NCBI GenBank assembly: GCA_050084515.1
Contig: CM114272.1
Coordinates: forward strand, 57,536,001-57,600,000
From: Blasia pusilla
Taxonomy: Eukaryota; Marchantiophyta; Marchantiopsida; Blasiales
Direction: 5' to 3'
Length of the DNA: 64,000 bases
Below the pieces are notes generated by a model. The model saw only the letters and a program-made list of their open reading frames with translations, ran no database searches and was not told the origin of the DNA. Position numbers and translations under genes: made by a program. Positions 37,271 through 48,259 of the stretch are shown here, in pieces (positions within the stretch are counted from its first letter, which is position 1; every line of letters begins with the position of its first letter).

Positions 37271-38148
37271 GTTGCTGATATTGTCTATGCAGTCGGTGAT
37301 TTTGGTCGTTAGGGGGAGGCCCCTTCTATCTCTTCAGGGCCTGTTTTGGCCCCAAGGGTTTTTTGGCTCTCTATGGCCCTCTCGGTTGTATCCTGATGGG
37401 TTTCCCATTCTTTTTTCTATTTATGTTTTATATTTCATTTTTTTTTCTAATGCGTTTTCCATCATGTTTTTTTGCGAAGTTTATCATTTCTCCTCATAGA
37501 CGGACTATGAGGAGAGGAGATGACTACGGAGGAGGAGGACTATGGCGGAGGAGATGGAGGGACGTCTAGAATTTTGCTTGTAACTATTTTCATGGTGATC
37601 CAATCTTTTCAATCTAAAGCCCAATGTGTTCATCTTCTCAAGCTTGAGCTTTGGGGTTTTCTTTTTTCCACTTAAGATTGAGTTTTCCAAAGTTCTTGGG
37701 ATCTTTGGACCTCCTCTCCTAAATGTGCTCATAGATTCTTATACGCAATTTCACACATAGTGCTCTCCTTATAGAGTGATATCGGGTTACCATCGGTTTA
37801 AAGAATTCCTCTTGCTTTTTTGGATCTTTTGATACGGGCTGGGCCCAACATTATGAACTCATTCCCTCATAGCTATCATTGGTGGATGGCTCACTTACTC
37901 CTCACATCCTCTTTTTTGGCGTTTCCAATTTCTTTCATAACTTTCTTTTGGATTGTAGGTTTTGAACGTGTTTGGGCTTGTTTCGATTGTCTTGACGAGC
38001 TCGTTCTTTTCATATCAAGAAGATTTTCTAGTTGTTCTTCCTTCTTTGTAGGCACCTATTTTTGTGTACGGGTTTGTTTTAGGTCAATTCCTCCCAAAAG
38101 TCTTCATTGTTCTTTCAACTCCTTACCTTACTGTTTCGCCCCATTTCA
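37271..38148. other. interval between two non-LTR copies
   Basis: It probably contains the 3' untranslated region of copy A and the 5' untranslated region of copy B. T-rich. No gene was seen; the hydrophobic frame at 37820-38296 is T-rich noise for most of its length. Confidence 0.45.
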
Positions 38149-41100
38149 TATGTCTCCCCTTGTCTTCGATGACTTGCCTACCTTTGCTTCTATGTCATCA
38201 GAGATGGAGTTGGATTCCCCATCTACTCGCTTATTTGGTTTTACACACCCTCCTACAACCGTAACATCTCTCCCTTGGTTCACCTCCTCATCGTAGATCT
38301 CGCCATTTTCCTCTAGATGCTAATACACCCATTACACTCGCTGCATTTCTTCCGGATTCTCCTCTTCTCCCCTCTTTGTCTTGTCCTATTGAGCCTAATC
38401 TTGATCCATTATTACTGAATCCTTCTATTTTGCCATCCCCACATATCTCATCTGTGCCCTTGCTTCCAACTCCCATCTATTCTACCTGAATATTCCCTCT
38501 TCCTCCTCCTCCTTCCCCAACCTACTTACCCCCTCATCGTCGTCCATCACCACCTCTTGCACCTCCCACCTCCCACCTCCTCTCCTTGTAACCCTTCTAC
38601 TTCTCCATTTGTACCAAAGATTCGTTGCATACCTTGTGGTAAGGAGTTTGCTCCTAATGGGATCAAAAGACATCAGCGGTACTGTCGATCCATGCATAGG
38701 CCTTCAATCCCTAACCCGATACCACCTCCTACTGCACTCCCCATAACAATTGCTTGGACCTAGTTAAGCCAAATTGATCTCCTTCGCTCTTTCCATCCAG
38801 GTCTTCCTCGTCTTAGACTCTAGACTCGCATTCCTATTGCTCTTTGCCCTATCACCCAACAAGCTTTGCTTTTCCCATTAGAAAGGTTAGCGCGTGATCC
38901 CACAGATATCAATGCTTGGTATCTCCTATTACTCTTCCCACAATGGGTTTTAGTCCTCCCTCCAAGGGGTGGTGCGACGGGTCATCGAGAAACCTCCACA
39001 CATATTCAACGCTTTATGTATGGGGATTGGGAGAATCTCCAGAATGAGCATGTACTTTGAGCAGAGGCCTTAGTTGCGGCTCATCCCTCTCAACATGCCA
39101 GTAATGGGAGGCCATCAATACAACAACGCCTTCGACGAAGTCTACTTTTGGGGCAGGTTGGTGAGTTTTCACGTGCAGCTCGAGCATTGGGTCCTCTTTC
39201 TCCGGCGGTTCCAAGTGCGGAAACAGTGGCTCTCTTAGAAGCTCTTCACCCTCCTTCAAGTGGCGATGCTCCACCTTTTGTGGAAGACTATACAACGGAC
39301 CTTAACTTGGAGCTTGACTTGGAGGTTTTCACAAGGGATTTTTTGCATACTCCTCACTTATCAACAAGCGGGCTATCAGGGATGGTTTTTGAGCATCTCC
39401 ACGATTGCTTTATCTCAGCAGATTTAACAAGTGGCTTTGTCTCTCTATATAAGGTGTGTGCACATATAGCGGCAGGTCGTCTCCCATTCTCTATCTCTAG
39501 GCTCTTAGGGGCTTGTCGTTTGTTGGCTATAGATAAGCCTCCTTTAGGTGTGCGCCCTTTGGCTATTGAAGAGGTTTTATACCGCTTGGTTAGTCGATCC
39601 CTATGCTTGCAATTTTGTCCTCACTTTAGTGCCCACTTATTTCCTCATCAATTTGGAGTGGCAACTCCTAGAGGTTGTGAGGCTATGGTGCATGGGATTC
39701 GCCCCACACTTGATATTCATCCAGATTGGGTAGCAATTCAAGTCGATGTGGCTAACACATTCATTTCAGTTTCTCGTGCGGCCATCTTTGAGAAGTTACG
39801 TTGTGCAGGAGGACAACTTGCGAGCCTCATTCCATTTGTTCGCTCCTTCAATGCCCATTGGTTATTCCCATCATGCTACTTCTGGGGAATATAGTATTCT
39901 ACAATCAGCTTGTGACACACGTCAAGGTGATCCCATGGGTAGCCTACTCTTTGCCATTACCCACTTTCGTGCCCTTTGAGCACCAGCGCAAGCATTTCCA
40001 TCTTGTCTTTTCCCTTCTATTGATGATGATACTCACATTATAGGTCCTCCTTCTGAAGTGGTTCCTGCTTATACCCATTTTGTGGAGCAACTCTCTTTCT
40101 TAAACCTTAAAGTCCAACCTAGTAAATGTGGAGTATGGTCTCCTTCATGCCTTCCCTCAACATTCATCCCACCTACTCTTGATTTTCCCATCTACATTGA
40201 AGGGGTTAGGGTTCTTGGGGTCCCAATTGACTTCATCGACTATGTCTCAAAGTTCTTGGATGAGGCCCTTTTGAAAGATGTGGAATGGCTTCATTTGTTA
40301 CTTCATCTAGGGGATCCCCAAGTGGCTTATGGGATTCTCTCCCAATTTTTTCTACGACGTCCTTCCTACCTTCTTCGCACTTGTCCTCCCACTTCAAGGT
40401 TCTTACATCGGTTGGCCTCTTTTGACGCTTCTATCTTGGCAACTTTTGGTCAACTTCTTGGCCCGAATACCTTTGAGGGAGAGGGTGGTGTCTTTGTTTC
40501 ACGACAAGCTATCTTGCCTATTTCTTTTGGAGGGGTGGGATTTTCCTCCACAGTCGCATATGCTCCCGCAGCCTTTTTGGGGAGTTGGTAGCACCGATTA
40601 TGGCTTCAAGATTTCTCCAAGAAGATACACCTATCTTGATGGATCATATCGCCCATGTAGAGGAGGGGGACTTGTTATTTCAACAACAACTAAGATCTGC
40701 ACAAGCTCTTCTTCCTCTTGCTACACAAGAAATTATACCCCCTTTCAGTCAATTGATTACGGAAGGGCTTGATCGACTTCAAGAGCATATCTCCGAGAAT
40801 CTGCATCAAATCAACTTTTCCAGCATTCTCTCCGAGGCATCCTCTGACGCTCATCGAGCTCGTTTGCGTTCATGTACGGGTACCGGAGCGGGGGCGTGGC
40901 TTACTGCAAATCCTCTTATTATTCCATTTCGTCTTCCTCGAAGTATATTCTCGACAACTTTGCGATTATGTCTTGGACTTCCCCATCCTTCTCTGTTAGG
41001 TGTGCCGAATTGTGTATGCGGGGATCCCATTGATGCCAAGGGTATCCATATTCTCCGATGTGCACATGATGGAGAACGAACGGCCACACATGATGTCATT

Positions 41101-41760
41101 AGAGAGGCGGTAACATCAGTGGCTCGTACTGCAGGATACACCATTGGGCAAGAGCAACTCCATGTCCTACCTTCAACCACACAAGCAACCTCTCGTCGGA
41201 GAGTGGATCTTGTTATGTCTCGAGGTGGATTCCGGACACTAGGTGATGTGGTGGTTGCTGATCCAACACGTTCTGACTTGGTGTGTCGAGCCGCACATAC
41301 CAAAGGTTTGGCGGCCGAAGCTGCAGCAAGAATCAAGGAGTTAAATTATGCTATGAGACATGCGACTGATGGATTTATTCCTTTTGCAGTGGAAGTATTC
41401 GGTCATTTTCATGTGTCTTTTGATACTTTCCTGAAAACATGTGCTCACCATCCCCTCGAGAATCATCACCTTGCCCCTTCCCGTAGTCCTTCTCTCTATG
41501 TAGTTACTACTTATTTTTGGCAATGCCTCTCAGTGGCCTTACAACGTGCGCAAGCCTTGGCATTGCTACATCATGCGGAGGTGGTGGGGGATCGTTCGCC
41601 TCGTCGTCCATTCACGTCTGACCAGCCACTCGTGTTCTTGTCAGATTTGTTTCAGACTATCAATCGTGTAACTCATTGAGTCGATGTTTACGTTGACTAG
41701 TTGCCATTTTCTTTTTTGCATTTTTTTTACTCTTCTTTTGAGATGTTATTATTTTTGTTG
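38149..41760 (+). mobile_element. non-LTR retrotransposon copy B, nearly full length
   Basis: Limits are set from a candidate ATG at 38149 to the last sequence shared with copy C, about 80 bp past the stop at 41677-41679. The element carries one long, now broken, open reading frame with an N-terminal zinc finger, RT and a restriction-like endonuclease. It lies in the same orientation as copies A and C. No poly(A) tail or target duplication was identified. Confidence 0.75.
38557..41679 (+). pseudogene. R2/NeSL-like polyprotein: zinc finger, reverse transcriptase, restriction-like endonuclease
   Basis: Frame 1 first shows a proline-rich stretch and a zinc finger IRCIPCGKEFAPNG...RH..YC (C-x2-C-x11-H-x3-C) near 38620-38695. 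It continues with PTDINAWYLLLLFPQWVLVLPPRGG and the RT from about 39150, with RT motif A in QVDVANTF. Stops interrupt it at 38761, 38821 and 39058. Near 39850 the frame moves to +2 (TRQGDPMGSLLFA, then catalytic IDDDTHI at about 40019-40036), with one TGA at 39977. Near 40585 it returns to frame 1, which is open for 364 codons to 41679. That part carries a knuckle CVCGDPIDAKGIHILRC and the endonuclease signature RRRVDLVM...DVVVADPT. R2-type elements cut a target with this endonuclease and prime reverse transcription there. Two frameshifts and four stops make this copy inactive. Confidence 0.86.
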
Positions 41761-42024
41761 GTCCTCTTTTGAAATTTATTTTATAATAAAATGGATATAA
41801 ACAATTAAGTGTGAATTAATAAGAACTTGCTGCTTTTATTGCTTATTGGGAAACGGTTTTTGGGGAGAATAGTACCTAAATGATGAGAGAGAGTAGTATT
41901 CTTCCTCTCTCTTAAATACTAGCATTTGTTGGTGCTACAAGGGAACTCACATCTTCTTCGTGTGGTTTGGCGCGTTTCCAGGCCTTCATGAAGAGGACCA
42001 CCGGGAACAAAAGGTTTCTTACAG
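41761..42024. other. short intergenic stretch
   Basis: About 260 bp between non-LTR copy B and the tRNA; no feature seen other than the tRNA terminator listed separately. Confidence 0.5.
42009..42012 (-). terminator. RNA polymerase III terminator of tRNA-Leu
   Basis: A run of four T on the minus strand, 12 nt past the tRNA 3' end, the usual polymerase III stop signal. Confidence 0.7.
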
Positions 42025-42106
42025 TGTCAGAAGTGGGATTTGAACCCACGCCTCTCACGAGACCCGAACTTGAGTCGGGCGCCTTAGACCACTCGGCCAT
42101 CCTGAC
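42025..42106 (-). tRNA. tRNA-Leu (anticodon CAA)
   Basis: 82 nt, decoding UUG. The acceptor stem GTCAGGA pairs with TTCTGAC (one G-T pair), with discriminator A. The D arm carries the A box TGGCCGAGTGG. The anticodon stem CCCGA/TCGGG encloses CTCAAGT, giving CAA. A long variable arm (TCTCGTGAGAGGC) marks a type II tRNA, as expected for leucine. The T arm GTGGG/CCCAC encloses TTCAAAT, with B box GGTTCAAATCC. No intron, and CCA is not encoded, as usual for a eukaryotic nuclear gene. All stems pair, so it is probably functional. Confidence 0.97.
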
Positions 42107-44905
42107 TTCTCCTGAAACATCGTTCAGATGTAAGGGTTTTATTCAAAGAACTTCTAGCGCCATCCTCGAGAAGAACGGGGTTGTAGTCCCTTACACGGGT
42201 TCGGCCTTTTCCAGGATTACAACTTCCATAGCATTAAACCTGACCGCAATAGTTTTTCATATCATAGTCCGAGCCCGAGGTGGGGTGGTTGGGTTGGTAG
42301 AAACCGGAAGGAAAATGACGCTGAATCTCCTCATCAATCTCTGCTAGGTTATGTCTAGCAGTCGCATTCCATTTGCGTTGGTTGGTCTCAGAGTATGCGA
42401 TGCAATAATCAATACGCTGATCCACGTTTCTGTTTGTCGAGGTGAGCCGTCGTTCCTCCGCTCGTGGATCGATGTCGACGGGCAGTGCGTTACTGCTGTC
42501 TGCTACTCAATCATGCCGCCGTCCATGCGCTTCGATGTGACTTGTTCCTTCTAGGTACAATGGGAGGCATTTCTGGGGAACCAAAGTAAGTAGCTTAAAG
42601 TGATTCGCAAGGTATGCTGAACTAACGAGAAGGCGAGAATCTCCGCAGTGGAAGAGGGTGCGATGGAGTCGAAATCTCGCCGCAGACAATCACACATTCC
42701 TAGGCACCATTCCAATGAATGCACCAACGGCGCCGAAATTCATTCGACCGCTCATAAACGCGTTTAAGATGCAACATGCAACTCGCCTCAATGCACCAAT
42801 CTCTGCCTCATGACCACCAACAGCCGCCGACCTCTACGGTAGAATTGTGGATTAACTGGAATGGGATTGTCAGATAACGAACGGCGATTGCTGACTCCAA
42901 CATGCTTCTGCTTCTTTAAGATGCTGTTCTCCTATATATTTTGATACATGTCAGGAATTAATTGAGTTGCCCTCATGCCTTCTCGCGAATTTTCATGTTC
43001 CGTGCAATTCTGTCGTTTCTCCAGTTTCTTAGTTCTTCAGTTGGGTTCAGCGCGTCTCTGATCTGTTATATATGGCCTTGTGCGCTGTGTAGGATTGCAT
43101 TTGTGATTTTGGCTATTATCTTTCTCGAGAACATCATGGATTATGAATCACAGAATTCTCGCCAGTTGGTCTGTCCGGCTGCTAGACCTGTTAACGTTTT
43201 GTGGGTGTGGATGTCTCTGATCGATCTTACCTTAGGTTTGGAACACCTAGTCCCGGTGCGACTGACTTTGTGCATTGCAGAGAAAATAGAATGTGAAATT
43301 GTCCACTCACGATGAGCTCATGGTTTGTGAACTACTAGACTTCTCCGCGCTAGTGCTTTCGAACGGAACTTAACCTCGAGACTTCCCTCTGAGCGTGCGT
43401 CAGAGTTATCTATCATTAGCGGAATTCTTCAACAGGTGGATCGGAAGCACTGTATTCGCCTGCACAATGTTGTCTTCCTTTTCGTCCATGAAATGCGTTG
43501 CAGGTTAGCAAGGCTGGGCGAAGACAATCGAGCTAGCGATTTGAAACCTTCTTGTAGGACGCGACGATCTACTTCATTGCGAAATGTCTGAGGAGGCGGA
43601 TCTATCTTGGATTCTTCAAACGTCTCGGAGATCTACACATGCGAAGAATTGGGACGTGGAACTGCAATATCGGAATTAATGTCGACCTCTGCAAACTGAG
43701 TGCGATCCTTTCTCTGAAGAAGTCAAGTTCGTGAAATGATGGGACGCGCTGGATTGCCTCTCGTTATTGGTATCGTTAACGTTCCTGCGGTGTAGGAGTT
43801 GGAGGACTTAGGCGTGAAGAGAGTCCATGGCACCAAATTGCCGCATCTTGAATCGCATGTAGCAAGGTGGGGAAAGATTCTGCTGTTATCCAGAGTCTTT
43901 CAGTGCGTGGGTTTACTTCCTATTGGAATAAGGCTCCTGGAGCCAACCACCGATTTCCCATACATGGAATCGGTGGTATAGAAAAGTGTAGGTACAGTAG
44001 CACAGCCTTAAACCTTGCGCTAATGTCCGCTACATTTCAGTTCGAGCGACCGCGCGGCGGTGGCTCAGGCCGAAAATGGCATTACTTTCTGCTCAAAACT
44101 CACGCTTTCATAGGTGACAATGAAAGTGAAGAAACTATTATCATGTGAATTCTCCTGAGTTGTGTCAGCTGCGTCATCTTCATGAATTCCGAAACGCTCT
44201 TTGGTATTCTCCCATGGACTGAGATCCTTCGACTAAATCCTAGAAGTACTTACTTCAGGCTCAAAGAAAGCTTGCTTGTTTGGAGTATGCTTGCGGATAC
44301 AAGATAGGAAGTCACATCTGCAAGTGATTGCGTACGAGTCAGTGATGCGTTTGGGAAGAAAAGATGATAAATAAGTAATCATCCGGAACGAAAGTGAGCG
44401 TGCGATTCCAGTGGCGATGTAACAGGTGGACGCGTTGGGATACATACGCAAGATCAAAACCGTCTTGAACACTCTCAACCGAACACTAATCGGGATCTAG
44501 AAAAACTGCGTGTAGCTGAAAAAATGCTGTTGTTAACAATCAAGCGCTGTCAAAACTAGCCATCATGAATCCCAAGTAAAATACCTCGATCCAGAAAAAC
44601 AACTTGTAGCGGAAGAAACGTTTCAGATCACGGTAAGAGCGTTGCCACGAAACAAACCTCGTCGGTGTTTCAACTTCGAAACTCGTTGATAACCAATCGA
44701 AAATGAAAAAAAGGTTTCGGCCTACTTCTGTCTCTTCAACACAGAGGTAGGAAGTATGCGTCTAATGGAAGGAAGATTCAAGATCTTATCTATCAGCAGT
44801 CGTCACATCATATCCTCACAACATTGACTACATAAACAGTTTTCCAGACCCGTATGCATGCGCTATGTCACTGCTTTTTAATCATGTCATAGCTAGCATA
44901 GTGGA
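42107..44905. other. intergenic, no gene supported
   Basis: Base composition is balanced and gene-like, but no frame shows a recognisable family. The 42962-43315 frame is hydrophobic but starts at TTG. The part next to 44905 is the 3' flank of the minus-strand calmodulin-like gene. Confidence 0.5.
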
Positions 44906-45397
44906 TCAGCGCATGCGCATCATCATCTTCACAAACTCCTCGTAGTTGAATTGGCCGTCGGCATTAGCTTCCCGAATCATTTCCTCGACTTCGTCATCTG
45001 TCAGCTTCTCCCCTAAATTAGTCATGATGTGACGAAGCTCCACGGCGCTAATGAAGCCCTTGCGATCCTTGTCGAAAACGCGAAAAGCCTCCTTGATCTC
45101 CTCCTCGGATTCGTTGTCATTCCTCCTCTTACTCATCAGACTCAAAAACTCCTCCAGATCAATGGTGCCGTTTCCGTCTGCATCCACCTCATTGATCATG
45201 TCCTGGAGCTCTGCCTCAGTAGGATTCTGCCCCAGAGACCTCATGACGGTGCCGAGGTCCTTGGTGGTGATAGCACCATCTTCATCCTTGTCGAAGAGAG
45301 CGAACGCCTCCTTGAACTCAAGAATCTGCTCCTCCGTCCACTCCCCGGCTCCATCCGCCGGCACTGGTCCGATCTTCTCCGCTGCTTTCGTGCTCAT
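44906..45397 (-). CDS. calmodulin-like EF-hand calcium sensor
   Basis: 163 residues from the ATG at 45397; the open frame runs a few codons further to a GTG, which is not used. After a 20-residue extension ([16 protein letters not shown]) the protein follows calmodulin closely: EFKEAF, four EF-hands, a charged central helix. EF1 loop (36-47) is [12 protein letters not shown], with Asp instead of Glu at position 12. EF2 (72-83) [12 protein letters not shown] is canonical. EF3 (109-120) [12 protein letters not shown] has Lys at position 5. EF4 (145-154) [10 protein letters not shown] has lost two residues and cannot form a normal 12-residue loop. The protein should bind two or three Ca ions and regulate partner proteins in cytosol or nucleus. 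Typical plant calmodulins have 149 residues and a coding intron; this one has neither, so it is better called a calmodulin-like protein. Confidence 0.93.
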   Translation of the reverse strand: MSTKAAEKIGPVPADGAGEWTEEQILEFKEAFALFDKDEDGAITTKDLGTVMRSLGQNPTEAELQDMINEVDADGNGTIDLEEFLSLMSKRRNDNESEEEIKEAFRVFDKDRKGFISAVELRHIMTNLGEKLTDDEVEEMIREANADGQFNYEEFVKMMMRMR

Positions 45398-45439
45398 ATT
45401 TCCACACTGCAATTCAAATTTCACAAGAAGCACCTGTGA
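45398..45439 (-). other. probable 5'-UTR intron acceptor of the calmodulin-like gene
   Basis: On the minus strand the sequence reads tttgaattgcag, then tgtggaaatATG. The tgcag 9 nt before the start codon is a good acceptor, so the leader probably contains an intron. The donor would lie upstream, in the 45440-46000 stretch, and was not pinned down. Confidence 0.5.
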
Positions 45440-47429
45440 TTTCTACACCTCTGAAGCCGCTAGGGGATCGGGGGCTTCAATGCTCATCCCCCGTATAACA
45501 GCGATCCAGATCTCCGAGCGTACATGCAGTCGCAATCCGCCCTCCTTGCTGGTACAACTCGATCGCGCACCCCGGGGGATCCCTAGTTTGAATACCGCTC
45601 AGCGATTCGATCCCAGCTCTTCCACATTCTCTCTCGGATTTGACGTCCGTGACCTGATTGATCTCTCTGACTCTCAGGGAGCCAGAGATAGCCTCACATC
45701 GCTGTAGACATCATGACAGACCACCTCCGTTCTACACGGAATAATTACAATTACGCGCATCGGATTTTCTTCCCATTCGCGCGTAGTCCTGAGAGGCCGG
45801 TCCATGGAGCCACGAAGAAGCACTAGGAATAGGAGGCGGAGGATGAGAGACGATCAGCCTGAATTCGCGATTATTTGTACTCCTCGTTCCTGAAAGTGAT
45901 AAGCCGAAACGACTTTTTAATTGCTGTGTCGAAGAACATGATTACTTACCGTCCCGCACGGTTTTTCATAATACTAGTCGGTGAAGTTTAGTCATGTGAA
46001 ATTAAGCTATTCTATGGACATGTGTCAAGACAACCGGAGGAGATTAACAGTTTTGGGAGAACACGACTACAGTCTCAATATTGCCATAGTATACTTCCAA
46101 ACATAAGGTTCTAGGAAACTAATAGAGGAGAAGTTAAGGAAAGGATAATTTAAAAAAATTCATTTCCATGGCTGAAAACTTGCATAATATCTTGTATTTT
46201 GTAATTTTTGTGTTCAATATATCATAGTAAGGAGATATTTGTTACTGCTACCTGTCTCTAATAATATTAATAGATGCTATAGATAATTTCCAAATTTTTT
46301 TTGCGGCCTATAACACGTGAAACATTTTCTTGTTCCCCAAGTGTCATATGTCATATGTCATACAAAGATGTATTTGCAAATCAAAAAGGCACTCTCCCAA
46401 AATAATATATATTATAAATGTCATTCTCATATTAGTTAGCTTTTAGGACACAAAAATAAATTTTCTAATAAACCAGGAATATTTTTCATTTCAAAATTTA
46501 AACATAATTTTTAAAAGAATTATAAGATTTCATTTTCAAATAATATCCAACTCTCCTAAATAATTTCACTCCTCTAAATTTTTTTAACAAATACTCCTTA
46601 TCCCCTTCCCACCATAATAACATCTACTAACTAAATTATAAGTTAATTCGAATTAATGAAATTATTTTCCTTTTCCACTCAAATTCATTTTCTTTTCCCA
46701 ACATGTGAAATGTCAATTAACATGATTTTTAAAAAAAATAATTAATTAAAAATTTATTTTCCTTTCCCATCAAATATGAAGTAAGGGAAATTTTTTAAAA
46801 TTTTTCCATTTTTAATTATCATATTATTTTTCTCATTATACATTGAGGATTATAATATAAATTAATTCATAAATTCATAAATTAATTTTCCTTTTCCACT
46901 CAATTTCATTCTTTCTACCATTTAATGTGACTCAAGGAAACATGTTCCTATTTTGTTTTATTATCACATTTTTTTTAGTGTACATATGGGGTTGCCCATT
47001 ATAAGAAAGATAGATAAATATGACCCCAAGACCTCAAAAGTATTTTTGAAGGAGAAGTGATGTGTGTGACGAACACATATCACTTCTACTTCAAAAATAC
47101 TTTCGAACATGTGATATATAAATTGTTCATCCCTCTAACTTGAATATATATATATATATATATTTCATATTCATATTGAGGTCATATGATACAAAATTAT
47201 TTATTTGCTATTTGAAATTGAGTGCAGATTTATATTATTATAGGAGAGGGCTCAATCAATAGGTTAACTCACCTTCTCAGCCGCTACAACTTTTTAGTTA
47301 CTTAGGTCATTACTCATCGGGTAATTAAATATCGTTAATTTAAAGTACCCAAGTCTATTAGTAATTGAAAAGAGGAAATCACTCCTTGGTGCGTTTCAAT
47401 TTATATAGTTAAAATTTATCATGCATGAT
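45440..47429. other. promoter side of the calmodulin-like gene, then AT-rich DNA
   Basis: 45440-45950 is GC-balanced and probably holds the leader and promoter of the calmodulin-like gene. From about 46000 the sequence is very AT-rich. A 38-bp pyrimidine-rich motif (ttttccttttccactcaa...) occurs at about 46661-46699 and 46880-46918, and a (TA)n run lies at about 47144-47162. No gene seen. Confidence 0.5.
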
Positions 47430-48208
47430 CAAGGTTGCACATGGACAAAGTCCGTGCTCGGGGACTTATGTCCATCCCTAAGACAAACATGTCTGTGTGG
47501 GTTCAAGTTCCTGAGGCTCGTCCTGCCCGTAAGGTAGATCTCGGCTCAGCCAGCCTACACCTAGTCCAACAACCTTTTGCCCGATCTTGCCACCTATTTT
47601 GTAGCTTGCATTGAGCAAAATTGCATGGAAACAGACATACCCAACGGGTTCCCCGCCCGGGTTTTTTTTGGCATCTTGATGGCCTGCACGGGCTTGGGAT
47701 GCAAGAACGGGTGTGAACTTGGCAGAGCAAGGTTCGAACGGATGTGCGGGCTATGAGTCATTTCCAGGCCCGCAGCCAAGTCCGCATGGCAAGCTCAGGC
47801 CTACCCTACTCGAGCTTGAGCCCGCCTTCCTTGCGCCTATCCCGCTCGGGTAGGAAAGCCCGTCCTCCCCAAGCCTGAGCTCGCTCCATTTGCACCTAAG
47901 CTCGCCCTACACAGGTCTGAGCTCGCCATGCGAGCCGTATGCAAGCCTTGAGAGTGGCCAATGGGGTCACAACCCGTTGTGTGGGCTTGGCTGTGGGTCG
48001 GTGCAGGTTGTTGTGGGCTACGCGCGGGCTTCATGCGGGCTACAAAATGGACGCAATTGACCAAGCCCGGATCTACATTACGAGCAAGGCAGGCTCGGAT
48101 GCGGGTTGGATACCCAAACCCGCATGGACATGTCCGTCCTAGGGACGAACATAAGTATGCAGATTTAGACATGTACGCGGACACGACCTTTGTCTATGTA
48201 CAACCTTG
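47430..48208 (+). mobile_element. CAAGGTTGCAC TIR element, copy 4 (about 780 bp, most complete)
   Basis: The left end caaggttgcacatggacaaa (47430) and the right end ending tttgtctatgtacaaccttg (48208) are inverted repeats over about 27 bp with few mismatches. The interior is GC-rich, with repeated cgggct/agcccg words, and shares blocks with copies 1-3. No transposase is encoded, so it is non-autonomous. End sequence and size fit a hAT-derived MITE-like family, but a target duplication could not be confirmed here. Confidence 0.78.
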
Positions 48209-48259
48209 GCATCAGGCCTTGCATCAAGCCCGCCTAGCATGATCTCGCGAGGGCTTGAT
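48209..48259. other. short spacer
   Basis: About 50 bp between the TIR element and the GGTAA cluster; nothing seen. Confidence 0.5.

Noticed and set aside
37820-38296. Frame of 158 codons rich in Phe and Ser
   Set aside because: T-rich composition explains it. Only the last 48 codons, from an ATG at 38149, may be the start of the non-LTR protein.
41912-42100. Minus-strand open frame beginning MAEWSKAPDSSSG
   Set aside because: It is the tRNA-Leu gene read as protein, a well-known annotation artefact.
42962-43315. Hydrophobic 117-codon frame resembling a membrane protein
   Set aside because: It starts at TTG, has no splice or family support, and hydrophobicity is expected from T-rich DNA.
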